Below, piece by piece: positions 7,378 through 16,732 of a DNA stretch of 64,000 bases. The position numbers were made by a program, and so were the translations under genes. The stretch is from assembly GCF_963422335.1 (NCBI RefSeq), contig NZ_OY729424.1, forward strand, positions 2,294,001 to 2,358,000, given 5' to 3'. This stretch comes from an uncultured Roseateles sp. (GTDB taxonomy: Bacteria > Pseudomonadota > Gammaproteobacteria > Burkholderiales > Burkholderiaceae_C). The notes below the pieces were generated by a model. The model was not told the DNA's origin. It ran no database searches and saw only the letters and a list, made by a program, of their open reading frames with translations. Every line of letters starts with the position of its first letter. The stretch's first letter is position 1.

Positions 7378-8343
7378 ATGAAATCACAGCATCACACCTG
7401 GGCTGCCATCGGCCTGCTGGCGAGCCTGGCGGCCTCATCGGCCCTGGCGCAGAGCAGCGTCACGGTCTATGGCCGTATCAACTTGAGCGTGGAATCGCAG
7501 AAGCGCGGCAGCGCCGGCAATATGGTCAGCCTGGAGAACAGCTCCTCGCGCTGGGGTCTGCGCGGCGTGGAAGACCTGGGCGGCGGCCTGAAGGCCTCGT
7601 TCAAGCTGGAGAGCGGCTTCGACGCCAGCAACGGCACGGCCGCCGGCACTTTCTGGGGCCGCGAGTCCTGGCTGGCGCTGGAGGGCGATTTCGGCAAGCT
7701 GCGCATCGGCAACCTGACCAATATCACCTACCTGACCTCGGCCGACTATGTGAGCATGCACAACCATGACACCGGCACTTCGTCGGACACGCTGTTCGCC
7801 TTCGGCGTGAACTTCGGCGCCAAGCAGAACACGCTCGCCTACGCGACGCCGGTGGTCAACGGCTTCCAGGCCGAGATCAGCCATGCGCTGAAGGAAGACG
7901 GCGCCTTCGGCTCGACCAATGCGGTGCTGAATTACGACGCCGGCCCGGTGCACCTGGGTTTTGGCGTGGCCAAGCGCGATGTCAACCGCATGTTTGTTGC
8001 TCGCGGCCTGTACGAGCTGGGTGCCTTCACCTTCGGCGGCTACTACGAGCGCGACAGCTTCAACGGCGTCAAGCGCAACAACGTCCGCCTGGTCGGCATG
8101 TATGCGGTGGACCAGCATGAGTTCCACCTGAACTTCGGTGCGGCCGGCGACCGCGGCGGTGCCGACACCGGCGCCCGGCAGTACACGCTGGGCTACAACT
8201 ACAAGCTGTCCAAGCGCACCAAGGTCTATGGCTTCTACACCGGCGTCAACAACGATGCCAAGGCCACCTACGCGGCCTTTGGCAGCCTGAAGGCGGGTGA
8301 GTCGCAGAGTTCGTTGGCATTGGGCATCCGCCACAACTTCTGA
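7378..8343 (+). CDS. Gram-negative outer-membrane porin (Burkholderia type)
   Basis: About 321 aa. It has a Sec signal peptide ending in S-A-L-A-Q near residue 25, the opening strand S-S-V-T-V-Y-G-R-I, the S-R-W-G-L-R-G-V-E-D-L-G-G-G-L-K-A signature of the OmpC-like porin family, repeated amphipathic strands and the terminal Phe needed for outer-membrane assembly (final residues R-H-N-F). The start at 7378 is chosen because it gives a proper signal peptide and a GAGA ribosome site; ATGs at 7366 and 7315 add only non-signal residues. It probably imports an anionic substrate of the neighbouring catabolic genes; a MarR-like operator copy lies about 70 bases upstream of the start. Confidence 0.93.
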   Translation: MKSQHHTWAAIGLLASLAASSALAQSSVTVYGRINLSVESQKRGSAGNMVSLENSSSRWGLRGVEDLGGGLKASFKLESGFDASNGTAAGTFWGRESWLALEGDFGKLRIGNLTNITYLTSADYVSMHNHDTGTSSDTLFAFGVNFGAKQNTLAYATPVVNGFQAEISHALKEDGAFGSTNAVLNYDAGPVHLGFGVAKRDVNRMFVARGLYELGAFTFGGYYERDSFNGVKRNNVRLVGMYAVDQHEFHLNFGAAGDRGGADTGARQYTLGYNYKLSKRTKVYGFYTGVNNDAKATYAAFGSLKAGESQSSLALGIRHNF

Positions 8344-8367
8344 AGCCCAGGCGGGGCGGCGAGTGAC

Positions 8368-8576
8368 GCAGGAGGCTGGGCGGACCCACAGCTCCGTGTC
8401 CCCCGGGCGCTTCGCTCCCTCCTCCTTTACCTGCGCTGTGGACCCACCCAGCCTCCTGCTTGTGCCACATCACTGCGCTGCAACGAACAGCCACGCGGTG
8501 GCAGGACTCGGGATGTGGGCGTGCGCTGTTGCGCAGGTAAAGGAGGAGGCCGCAACGCGGCCGGGGGACACGGAGC
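8368..8576. repeat. Nested imperfect inverted-repeat element downstream of porin
   Basis: Two overlapping sets of inverted repeats fill this gene-free stretch. Outer set: 8391-8436 pairs with 8531-8576 (46 bases, about 40 matching), including the perfect block CCTCCTCCTTTACCTGCGC. Inner set: 8368-8392 pairs with 8435-8459 (22 of 25 matching), so the left 46-base arm is itself bracketed by a second repeat. The two foldings are mutually exclusive in RNA. No open reading frame of note is inside. It resembles a REP- or MITE-like intergenic element; no second copy was seen in this window. The rest of the gap, 8460-8530, shows nothing recognisable. Confidence 0.7.
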
Positions 8577-8626
8577 AACAGCGTGCGCCCGCAGCCCGAG
8601 TCACGCTAGGACTGGCTTCCACGAAC

Positions 8627-8664
8627 AAAAAAAGCAGCGCCATGTCGTGAGACTCGGCGCTGCT
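8627..8664 (-). terminator. Rho-independent terminator for the MarR/ABC importer operon
   Basis: A 9-base perfect stem AGCAGCGCC / GGCGCTGCT (8633-8641 and 8656-8664) with a 14-base loop. On the minus strand it is followed by a run of seven T, directly below the MarR stop at 8685. On the plus strand only three T follow, so it mainly serves the minus-strand operon. Confidence 0.8.
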
Positions 8665-8684
8665 TTGCGGTTGAGCGGTCGGGC

Positions 8685-9215
8685 CTACTTGTCCGCCAGC
8701 CGCTCTTCCTCCAGCATCTCGCGGCCGATGTCGGCCAGCTTGTCCAGGGCCTGATACAGATACTGCTGCTCGGTCTTGTTGAGGCCTTCGAGCAGGCGGT
8801 TGTGGCGGCTCTGGGCCTCGGCGAAGATCTTGCGGTACAGCGTCTTGCCCTCGGCGGTCAGCGACAGCTTGACGCTGCGGCCGTCGTTCTCATTGGCCAC
8901 GCCCAGCACCAGGCCGCGCTTGATCAGCGCGGTGATCATGCGGCTGGCCTGGGCCAGCTGGATGTCGGCCTCTTCGGCCAGCTTGACCAGGGTCAGCGGC
9001 CCGTCGGTGAACAGATTGCCGATCAGGCGCCACTCCACGCCGGTGATCTTGTACTTGCGGCTGTACAGCATGTACGCCGGCTTGGTGGTGTAGTAGGTGG
9101 CCTTGAGCAGGCGGTAGGTGACCAGTTCCCGGATCGTCGGTGCCTCAGGTATGGCTTTCTTGGGGGCTGGTGAACTCATCGTGTGCTTGGAAGTGGATAG
9201 CGGCGTTTTTGCCAT
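8685..9215 (-). CDS. MarR-family transcriptional regulator
   Basis: 176 aa winged-helix regulator. A basic N-terminal extension of about 30 residues is followed by the MarR core: I-T-G-V-E-W-R-L-I-G-N-L helix, recognition helix around Q-L-A-Q-A-S-R-M-I-T-A-L, and the wing D-G-R-S-V-K-L-S-L-T. It starts 4 bases below the stop of the last ABC ATPase gene on the same strand, so it is probably the last gene of the importer operon and may control it by feedback. Candidate operators are the CTTRAC-N3-GTYAAG-like sites at 14875-14931 and the related site at 7299-7312. An internal Met at 9179 is an alternative start. Confidence 0.9.
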   Translation of the reverse strand: MAKTPLSTSKHTMSSPAPKKAIPEAPTIRELVTYRLLKATYYTTKPAYMLYSRKYKITGVEWRLIGNLFTDGPLTLVKLAEEADIQLAQASRMITALIKRGLVLGVANENDGRSVKLSLTAEGKTLYRKIFAEAQSRHNRLLEGLNKTEQQYLYQALDKLADIGREMLEEERLADK

Positions 9216-9219
9216 TTTG

Positions 9220-10283
9220 TCAGGCCGCGGCGGCGATGGACCCCAGCGTTTGCGAGGGTGCGGCGCCGGCTTTTTTGTGCCAAGTCACGGCGCTGGTGTC
9301 ATGTAGGTGACAGGCCGCCTGCCGGCCCGGCGCCACCTCCTGCAATTTGGGCGCCTCGTCGCGGCAGCGCGGCATCGCGTCGCCGCAGCGCGGGTGGAAG
9401 TGGCAGCCGGTGGGCGGGTTCAGCGGCGACGGTATCTCGCCTTGCACCGGCACAAAGGCCTTGTGCCGCATGTCGATGCGCGGCACACCATCCATCAAGG
9501 CCCGGGTGTAGGGGTGGGCCGGCTCGGCATACAGCTCCACCGTGGGGCCGGATTCGACGATGCGGCCCAGGTACATCACCACCACCCGGTCGGCGATGTG
9601 ATGCACGACGCTGAGGTCATGGCTGATGAACAGATAGGTCAGCTGCAGCTGCTCGCGCAGGTCCAGGAACAGGTTCAGCACCTGGGCCTGGATCGACACA
9701 TCCAGCGCCGCCACCGACTCATCGCAGACCAGCAGCTTCGGGTTCACCGACAGCGCCCGGGCAATGCCCACGCGGGCCCGCTGGCCGCCGGAGAACTGGT
9801 GCGGGAAGCGGTCCATGCTGGCGCGGTCCAAGCCGACCTGGCGGAACAGTTTCTCGACCAGCTCGCGCTTCTGGCCGGGTTCGATCAGGCCGTGGATGAC
9901 CGGGCCCTCGCCTATCGCATCGGCCACGCGGATGCGCGGATTCAGCGAGGCATGCGGGTCCTGGAAGATCATCTGTATGCCCAGCTCCAGGTGCTTGCGC
10001 TCCGCTTCGGGCAGCAGGGCCAGGTCCTGACCCTGCCAGAGCCGGCGGCCGCTGCTGGCGCGGTGCAGGCCGACGGCAATGCGGCCCAGGGTGGACTTGC
10101 CGCAGCCGGATTCGCCGACCAGGCCAACGACCTCGCCCTGTTGCAGGCTCAGGTCGGTGTGCTGCAGGGCCTGGACGGCACCGCCGGCGCTGCGGCCGGC
10201 CAGCTTGTCGAGCAGGCGGCCGACCAGGTCATTGGGGCGGTGGAAGGTCTTGGACACGCCATCCAGTTGAAGCAGGGGGGCGC

Positions 10284-10287
<4 letters not shown>
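9220..10287 (-). CDS. ABC transporter ATP-binding protein, oligopeptide type (DppF/OppF-like)
   Basis: 355 aa ATPase of a nickel/peptide/opine importer. It shows Walker A G-E-S-G-C-G-K-S-T, Q-loop, signature Q-F-S-G-G-Q-R, Walker B L-L-V-C-D-E and switch His in F-I-S-H-D-L. The Walker B/D-loop region reads D-E-S-V-A-A-L-D, as usual for this subfamily. The C-terminal oligopeptide-ABC extension is complete, with the G-C-x-F-x-P-R-C cysteine motif. The ATG overlaps the stop of the preceding ATPase by 4 bases. Substrate is unknown: peptide-type importers in catabolic regions also carry opines, glycosides and other organic compounds. Confidence 0.93.
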
Positions 10288-11137
<850 letters not shown>

Positions 11138-11141
<4 letters not shown>

Positions 11142-12049
11142 TTGCGCAACCTCGGGTTCAGCAGGTCGCTCAGGCGGTCGGCGACGGTATTGATGCTCAG
11201 CACGGCCCAGACCAGGGCCAGGCCGGGGAACATGCTGATCCAGTAGTTGCCGGACAGCATGTAGGCATAGCCGTTGGCGACCAGCAGGCCCAGCGACGGC
11301 TCGGTGATGGGCAGGCCCAGGCCCAGGAAGGACAGCGTGGCCTCCAGGCCGATGGCGATCGCCACCTGCAAGGTGGCCACCACCAAGAGCGGCGGCATGC
11401 AGTTGGGCAGCACATGGCGGAACATGATGCGCAGGTGCGAGTACTTGAGCCCGCGTGCGGCCTCGACATACTCCTTGCGCAGCTCCACCATGGCCGAGCT
11501 GCGCACGGTGCGGGCGTAGAAGGTCCATTGCACCAGCACCAGCGCGACGACGATCTTGTCCACGCCCTTGCCGAACAGGGCCAGGAAGATCAGCGCGATC
11601 AGGATGGACGGGAAGGACAGCTGGGCGTCGGTCAGCCGCATGATGAAGCTGTCGACCGCGCCGCCGAAATAGGCCGCCAGCAGGCCCAGCGTGGTGCCGA
11701 CGACAAAAGCCAGCAGAGTGCACAGCAGGCCGACGAAGACGCTGATGCGCAGGCCGTAGAGGATGGCCGAGACCATGTCGCGGCCCTGCTCGTCGCTGCC
11801 CAGCCAGAAGGTCATATTGCCGTCGCCCGAGAGGGCGCCGGGCGGCAGCCGTGCATCGAGCACGCTCAGCTGCTGCATGTCGTAGGGGTTCTGCGGAGCG
11901 ATCCAGGGCGCCAGCAAGGACAGCGCGAACACCAGGGTGAACGAGGCCAGGCCCAGGCAGGCCATGCGGCTGGAGATGAAGTCGCGCCACAGCTCCCGCA
12001 TGGGGCTGCTGACGGGGCGGCTGACGGGGTTGTTGATCACGGCGCTCAT
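11138..12049 (-). CDS. ABC transporter permease, DppC/OppC-like
   Basis: 303 aa inner-membrane permease with an N-terminal cytoplasmic segment and OppC_N helix, a long periplasmic loop and five further helices. The EAA loop reads E-Y-V-E-A-A-R-G-L with the following I-x-F-R-H-V-L-P-N, and W-L-G-S-D-E-Q-G-R-D is the classic DppC signature. It overlaps both neighbours by 4 bases and forms the channel with the DppB-like protein. Confidence 0.94.
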
Positions 12050-13023
12050 GCCTTGGCCTCCACCAGCGTGACGCGCGGGTCCAGCCAGGAATACATCAGA
12101 TCGACGACGAAGTTGATGACCAGATAGATCACCACGACGAACATCAGGTAGCCCAGCACGACCGGGCGGTCCAGCGCATTGATCGAGTCGATCAGCAGCT
12201 TGCCCATGCCGGGCCAGCCGAAGATGGTTTCGGTGACGACCGAGAAGGCGATGATGCCGCCGAAGTTGATGCCCATCACAGTGATGATGGGGATCAGGAT
12301 GTTCTTCAACAGGTGCACGCCGATGACGCGGCGCTCGTTCAGGCCCTTGGCGCGGGCGAAGCGGATGTAGTCCATCAGCATCACCTCGCCGCCGGATGAG
12401 CGGGTCAGCCGGATGATCATCGCGGCATTGAACAGGGCCAGATTGCAGGCCGGCAGAATCATGTAGCGCAGGCCCTCCCAGCTCAGGAAGCTGACCTGTA
12501 TGCCCAGCAGCGAATGAGTGGGCCCGCGGCCGTTGGACGGCAGCCAGCCTAAGGAGACGGCAAACACCATGATCAGCACCAGGCCCACCCAGAAGGTCGG
12601 CACGCTGAAGCCCAGGCTGGAAGCGGCGGTGATCAGCCGGCCCACCCAGCCCTCGGGTTTGACGGCGGCGACCAGGCCCAGCGGCAGCCCGACCACGGTG
12701 GCCAGCACCATCGCAGCGCAGGCCAGCTCCAAGGTCGCGGGGAAGCGCGAGGCGATCAGCTCCTCGACCGGCAGGCCGGTGGCGAACGAGCGGCCCAGGC
12801 TGCCGTGCATCAGGCGCTGGGCGAAATCGAGGTATTGCAGCAGCGGGTGCTTGTCCAGGCCCAGCGAGGCGATCATCGCGGCCCGCGTTTCGGCCGTGAC
12901 GTTGTCGGGGATCATCATCGCGGTGGGGTCGCCCACCACATAGATGCCCATGAACACCAGCATGGACACCAGCATCAGCACCAGAATGCTCTGGAGCACG
13001 CGTCGAATCAAGAAACCAAGCAT
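12046..13023 (-). CDS. ABC transporter permease, DppB/OppB-like
   Basis: 325 aa permease with six predicted membrane segments. The N-terminal I-R-R-V-L-Q-S-I signature, L-G-L-D-K-H-P-L near residue 60 and an EAA-type loop (D-Y-I-R-F-A-R-A-K-G-L followed by H-L-L-K-N) are typical. The ATG at 13023 is preferred to a TTG six codons upstream because the conserved N-terminus starts there. It is the first gene of the permease-ATPase block and follows a terminator hairpin that separates it from the binding-protein gene. Confidence 0.93.
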   Translation of the reverse strand: MLGFLIRRVLQSILVLMLVSMLVFMGIYVVGDPTAMMIPDNVTAETRAAMIASLGLDKHPLLQYLDFAQRLMHGSLGRSFATGLPVEELIASRFPATLELACAAMVLATVVGLPLGLVAAVKPEGWVGRLITAASSLGFSVPTFWVGLVLIMVFAVSLGWLPSNGRGPTHSLLGIQVSFLSWEGLRYMILPACNLALFNAAMIIRLTRSSGGEVMLMDYIRFARAKGLNERRVIGVHLLKNILIPIITVMGINFGGIIAFSVVTETIFGWPGMGKLLIDSINALDRPVVLGYLMFVVVIYLVINFVVDLMYSWLDPRVTLVEAKA

Positions 13024-13051
13024 GGGGCCGGAACGTTCCAAGTCAAATCAG

Positions 13052-13085
13052 AAAAACCGTGGCCGCCCGATCAGGCCGGCCACGG
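13052..13085 (-). terminator. Intra-operon terminator between binding protein and permease genes
   Basis: A 9-base stem CCGTGGCCG / CGGCCACGG (13057-13065 and 13077-13085) with an 11-base loop; on the minus strand it is followed by five T. It lies between the substrate-binding protein and DppB-like genes and should let the binding protein be made in excess over the membrane parts. Confidence 0.72.
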
Positions 13086-13136
13086 AAGGCTCGCTTACAA
13101 ACAGCCGAAACCGTCAGTCTTTGTTGATGATGGTAA

Positions 13137-14708
13137 TCATTGAGACAGATCGGTGGCGTACAGACGTTCGTCAAAGCGGCCGCTCAGCTTGAAGCCCTTG
13201 CGCACCGCCCAGGTGCCCAGCATCAGCTGCGAGGGGATCACGCCGACTTCCTCGTGCATCACCTTCAAGGTCTCCTGGTAGAGCGCCTCGCGCTGGGTAT
13301 CGTCGGTGGCTGCCAGAGCTTCGTACAGCGGCTTGAAGAAGCGCTCCGAGTCATAGGTCTGCATATTGACCTTGCGGAAGGGGTTGTTCTTCGGGTGGCT
13401 GAACACATACTCCAGCGCCACGCCCACGTCGCCGTGGTCGGCCCCCGAGGACTGCAGGAACATCGGCAGCTCCAGCTTGTTGGCGCGGCTCATCGTCACG
13501 CTGGTCGGCAGCGCCTCGACATTGACCTTGCAGCCCAGCCGCGACAGCATCTGGCCGATGGCCTGCACATGGGCCGAGTCGGTCGGGTGGTTGTCATTGC
13601 GCGCCAGCAGCGAGAAGGTGAAGCAGTTCGGATAGCCGGCCTCGGCCATCAGCTTCTTCGCACCGGCCAGGTCATAGGGCTCGGCCGGCAGGTCCTTGTT
13701 GTAGCCGAACATGGTGCTGGGAATCGGGTTCTGCGTCGGCACGCCCATGCCCTCCATCACCCGCGAGGCAATCGCCTGGCGGTCGATGGCCTTGGAAATG
13801 GCGCGGCGCACGCGCACATCCTTGAACGGGTTGGTGGTGAGCGGCTTGCCGGCCGCATCGCTGGCCAGCGGCAGCGCGTCCGATACCTGGTTCAGCACCA
13901 GGAAGGAGTAGCGACCCAGTGGCTTGGTGATGACCTCGATATTGGCCGTCTGCCTCAGCCGTGCCATATCGGCCGGCGGCACCTGGGCGATTGCATCCAC
14001 CTCGCCCGACAGCAGGGCCGCGGTGCGCGCCGGCGGGTTCGGGATGAAGCGAATGGTTGCCTTGGCGAAGAAGGGCTTCTTGCCCCAGTAGGCCTCGTTG
14101 CGCACCAGTTCGACGCGGTCGGCGCGCAGGAACTTGACGAACTTGTAAGGGCCGGTGCCGATCACGCCATTACCGGCCTCGAAGTCCTCGGGCTTGAGGT
14201 TCTGCGAGATCTTCTTTGACACGATGGGTATGGCCGACAGGAAGTTGGGCAGCACGGCCACCGGCTTGTCGGTGGTGATGCGCACCGTCTGGGCATCGAC
14301 AGCCTCGGTCTTGACGATATTGGTCAGAAAGCCGTTCAGGGTGGCCGGGCCAGGCGGGATGATGGCCGGGCGGGCATAGGAATAGACCACGTCCTCGGTG
14401 GTCAGTGCAGAGCCGTCATGGAAGGTCACACCGCGGCGCAGCTTGAACTCCCAGACATTGGCGCTGACGCGCTTCCAGCTCTCGGCCAGCTTGGGCGTCA
14501 GGCGGCCGTCGCCGTCGACATCGCTGATGGCCTCGAACATCTGCTTGGCCACCATCATATTGCCGGGCAGATTGGCGAACTGCGGATCCATCGACGCCAC
14601 TTCGGCGGCGATCGCGTACTTCACTTCCTGGGCCTGGACGCTGCCGAGCAGGCCGGCGGCGCCGAGCAGCACCGCGAGCAGGGGTTTGGCGCAAATTCTG
14701 GAATGCAT
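13137..14708 (-). CDS. Periplasmic substrate-binding protein, SBP family 5 (DppA/OppA-like)
   Basis: 523 aa extracytoplasmic receptor of the downstream importer. The signal peptide ends in S-V-Q-A-Q near residue 24. Family features include S-M-D-P-Q-F, L-A-E-S-W with W-E-F-K-L-R-R-G-V-T-F-H-D-G and the G-T-G-P-Y-K-F block. The ATG at 14708 has a clear GGAGA site 6 bases upstream; longer frames to 14930 have no signal peptide. The gene is divergent from the ThDP decarboxylase operon, sharing a control region with two MarR-like sites, so the imported compound may feed that pathway. Confidence 0.94.
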   Translation of the reverse strand: MHSRICAKPLLAVLLGAAGLLGSVQAQEVKYAIAAEVASMDPQFANLPGNMMVAKQMFEAISDVDGDGRLTPKLAESWKRVSANVWEFKLRRGVTFHDGSALTTEDVVYSYARPAIIPPGPATLNGFLTNIVKTEAVDAQTVRITTDKPVAVLPNFLSAIPIVSKKISQNLKPEDFEAGNGVIGTGPYKFVKFLRADRVELVRNEAYWGKKPFFAKATIRFIPNPPARTAALLSGEVDAIAQVPPADMARLRQTANIEVITKPLGRYSFLVLNQVSDALPLASDAAGKPLTTNPFKDVRVRRAISKAIDRQAIASRVMEGMGVPTQNPIPSTMFGYNKDLPAEPYDLAGAKKLMAEAGYPNCFTFSLLARNDNHPTDSAHVQAIGQMLSRLGCKVNVEALPTSVTMSRANKLELPMFLQSSGADHGDVGVALEYVFSHPKNNPFRKVNMQTYDSERFFKPLYEALAATDDTQREALYQETLKVMHEEVGVIPSQLMLGTWAVRKGFKLSGRFDERLYATDLSQ

Positions 14709-15045
14709 GGACGGGTCTCCTGTCTGATTGATGTTCTGGCTCGCGCCGGCCTTCTGGACTTCAGGCCGCGCGCCTTGTTGGGGTGCCGCGAGTGACTGCT
14801 GGACTCGCTCGCAAGTTCCGCCGTAGCAGCCAGAAAGATACCGCAAAGCCTTTCTGTTTCTGCCCGCCAGTATGCTTGACAAAGTTAAGCACCTTGGCGA
14901 TGATTCTATGCAACTCCTTAACTGTGTCAACTTTTTTGAGCAGGCTTTGGCTAGGGGTTCATACGGGGTTCAGGTCGGTGCGGCGCTGGTGCGCGCATCG
15001 CCCGCACTGCAGTTCAAGAATGACTTTCAATAAGAGGTGATAGGC
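14709..15045. promoter_or_regulatory. Divergent control region with two inverted copies of a MarR-like operator
   Basis: 337-base gap between the binding-protein gene and the decarboxylase operon. CTTGAC-AAA-GTTAAG at 14875-14889 is close to palindromic and recurs in inverted orientation as CTTAAC-TGT-GTCAAC at 14917-14931; the two 14-base arms match at 13 positions. The sites could overlap promoter elements, the TTGAC block being also -35-like. The stretch 14720-14870 shows nothing else recognisable. An AAGAGGTGA ribosome site precedes 15046. Confidence 0.6.
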
Positions 15046-16716
15046 ATGGAGATGACAGGCGGCCAGGCATTGGCCAGGCAGTTGGTGGCCGAGGGTGTGC
15101 GCGATATGTTCGGCATTCCCGGTGTGCAGCTGGATTGGGCCACCGACGGCCTGCTGGACGTGGCCGACAAGCTGCGTTACTACACCCCCCGCCACGAGCA
15201 GGCGGCCTCGTACATGGCCGACGGCTATGCGCGCACCTCGGGGCGCGAGGGCGTGTGCATGGTGGTGCCCGGCCCGGGCCTGCTGAATGCAATGTCGGGC
15301 CTGGCCACCGCCTATGCCTGCAACTCGCCGGTGCTGTGCATCTCGGGCCAGATTCCGTCGCACCACATCGGCCGCGATCTGGGCATGCTGCACGAGGTGC
15401 GCGACCAGTCGGCCACGCTGGGCACGGTGACCAAATGGAATGCGTTGGCGACCAAGCCTCAGGACATCCCCGGCCTGGTCAACGAGGCCTTCCGCCAGAT
15501 GCGCAGCGGGCAGCCGCGGCCGGTGGGCATCGAGGTGCCGCCCGATGTGCTGCAGGCCCGTGCGGATATCGAACTGCTGGCGCCGGCCGTCGGCGATACC
15601 TCGCTCGATATCGAATCGGCCGTGCTGGAGCAGCTGGCCCAGGACCTGAAGCAGGCGCGCTTCCCGGTCATCTATGTCGGCGGCGGTGCGCTGGCCGCCC
15701 AGGCGGGCGAGGCGCTGCAGCGCCTGGCCGAGCGGCTCAGCGCCCCGGTGGTGATGAGCGAGAACGGCCGGGGCACGATCTCCAGCCGCCATCCGCTGGC
15801 GACCACCTTGCTAGGCAGCCGCTGCCTGTTCCCCCATGCCGACTTCGTGCTGGTTGTCGGCAGCCGTTTTGTCGATGGCATGGGCCGGCCCACGCATGCG
15901 TCGGCCGCCTGTCGCTATGCCTATGTGAACCTGAACGCCGCCCATCTGGGCGCACCGCGCCAGCCCGGCACGGCGCTGAGCGGCGATGCCCGCGCGGTGC
16001 TGGCCGCGCTGGCCGAGCTGGTCGAAGGCCATAAGCCCGCAGAGTCGCGCGAAGGCGCGGTCGCCCAGGTGAAAGCCTGGTGCGAGCAGCAGTTCGACCA
16101 GATCCAGCCACAGCGTGCCTATGCCCAGGTGCTGCGCCGGTTGATCCCCGAGAACGGCATCCTGGTCAGCGAGCTGACCCAGGTCGGCTATATGTCGAAC
16201 ATCTCGTATCCGATCTACGAGCGCCGCACCCTGATCACCCCGGGCTACCAGGGCACCTTGGGCTATGGCTTTGCCACGGCCATCGGTGCCTCGCTGGGCA
16301 ACCCGCACCGGCCGGTGGTCTCCATCAACGGCGATGGCGGCTTCGGCTGGAACCTGCAGGAGCTGGCCACCGTGGCCAAGTACCGCCCGCGCCTGGTGAC
16401 CATCGTCTTTGCCGATGGCGCTTTCGGCAATGTGCGGCGCATCCAGGCCAATGTGTTCAAGCGCGAGATCGGCACCGATCTGTGCAATCCCGACTTTGTG
16501 GCGCTGGCCCGCGCCTTCGGCCTGCCGGCGGTGAGTGTGGACTCACCCGAGGGCCTGGAGAGCGAGCTGGCCGCCGCGCTGCGCAGCGACGGCCCGGCCT
16601 TCATCGAGGTCAAGGTCTCGGCCATGCCGGGCGCCTGGCATCTGATCCACAGCTTCTCCAAGGCCCCCCATGCGGCGCCGCCCAATCCGCTGGGCGAGCC
16701 CCTGGTGGCGGCCTGA
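15046..16716 (+). CDS. ThDP-dependent 2-oxoacid decarboxylase/acetolactate-synthase-like enzyme
   Basis: 556 aa enzyme of the benzoylformate/phenylpyruvate decarboxylase - acetolactate synthase superfamily. The catalytic Glu lies in H-E-Q-A-A-S-Y-M-A-D-G-Y-A-R (about residue 50) and the ThDP/Mg site is G-D-G-G-F-G-W-N-L-Q-E-L with the terminal Asn of the motif in F-G-N. The ATG at 15046 sits 5 bases after AAGAGGTGA; the GTG at 15037 is not needed. Being followed at once by an aldehyde dehydrogenase and a HisC-like aminotransferase, it probably decarboxylates the 2-oxo acid made from an amino acid, giving an aldehyde. Acetolactate synthase proper is unlikely because no small subunit follows. 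Confidence 0.85.
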   Translation: MEMTGGQALARQLVAEGVRDMFGIPGVQLDWATDGLLDVADKLRYYTPRHEQAASYMADGYARTSGREGVCMVVPGPGLLNAMSGLATAYACNSPVLCISGQIPSHHIGRDLGMLHEVRDQSATLGTVTKWNALATKPQDIPGLVNEAFRQMRSGQPRPVGIEVPPDVLQARADIELLAPAVGDTSLDIESAVLEQLAQDLKQARFPVIYVGGGALAAQAGEALQRLAERLSAPVVMSENGRGTISSRHPLATTLLGSRCLFPHADFVLVVGSRFVDGMGRPTHASAACRYAYVNLNAAHLGAPRQPGTALSGDARAVLAALAELVEGHKPAESREGAVAQVKAWCEQQFDQIQPQRAYAQVLRRLIPENGILVSELTQVGYMSNISYPIYERRTLITPGYQGTLGYGFATAIGASLGNPHRPVVSINGDGGFGWNLQELATVAKYRPRLVTIVFADGAFGNVRRIQANVFKREIGTDLCNPDFVALARAFGLPAVSVDSPEGLESELAAALRSDGPAFIEVKVSAMPGAWHLIHSFSKAPHAAPPNPLGEPLVAA

Positions 16717-16732
16717 TCCCCGGGAGCCCATC

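Noticed and set aside
8368..8576. CRISPR array
   Set aside because: The repeats are inverted, imperfect and only paired; there are no regular direct repeats or spacers and no cas genes.
15046..16716. Biosynthetic acetolactate synthase large subunit (ilvB)
   Set aside because: No ilvN/ilvC follow; instead aldehyde dehydrogenase and aminotransferase genes do, which fits a catabolic decarboxylase.
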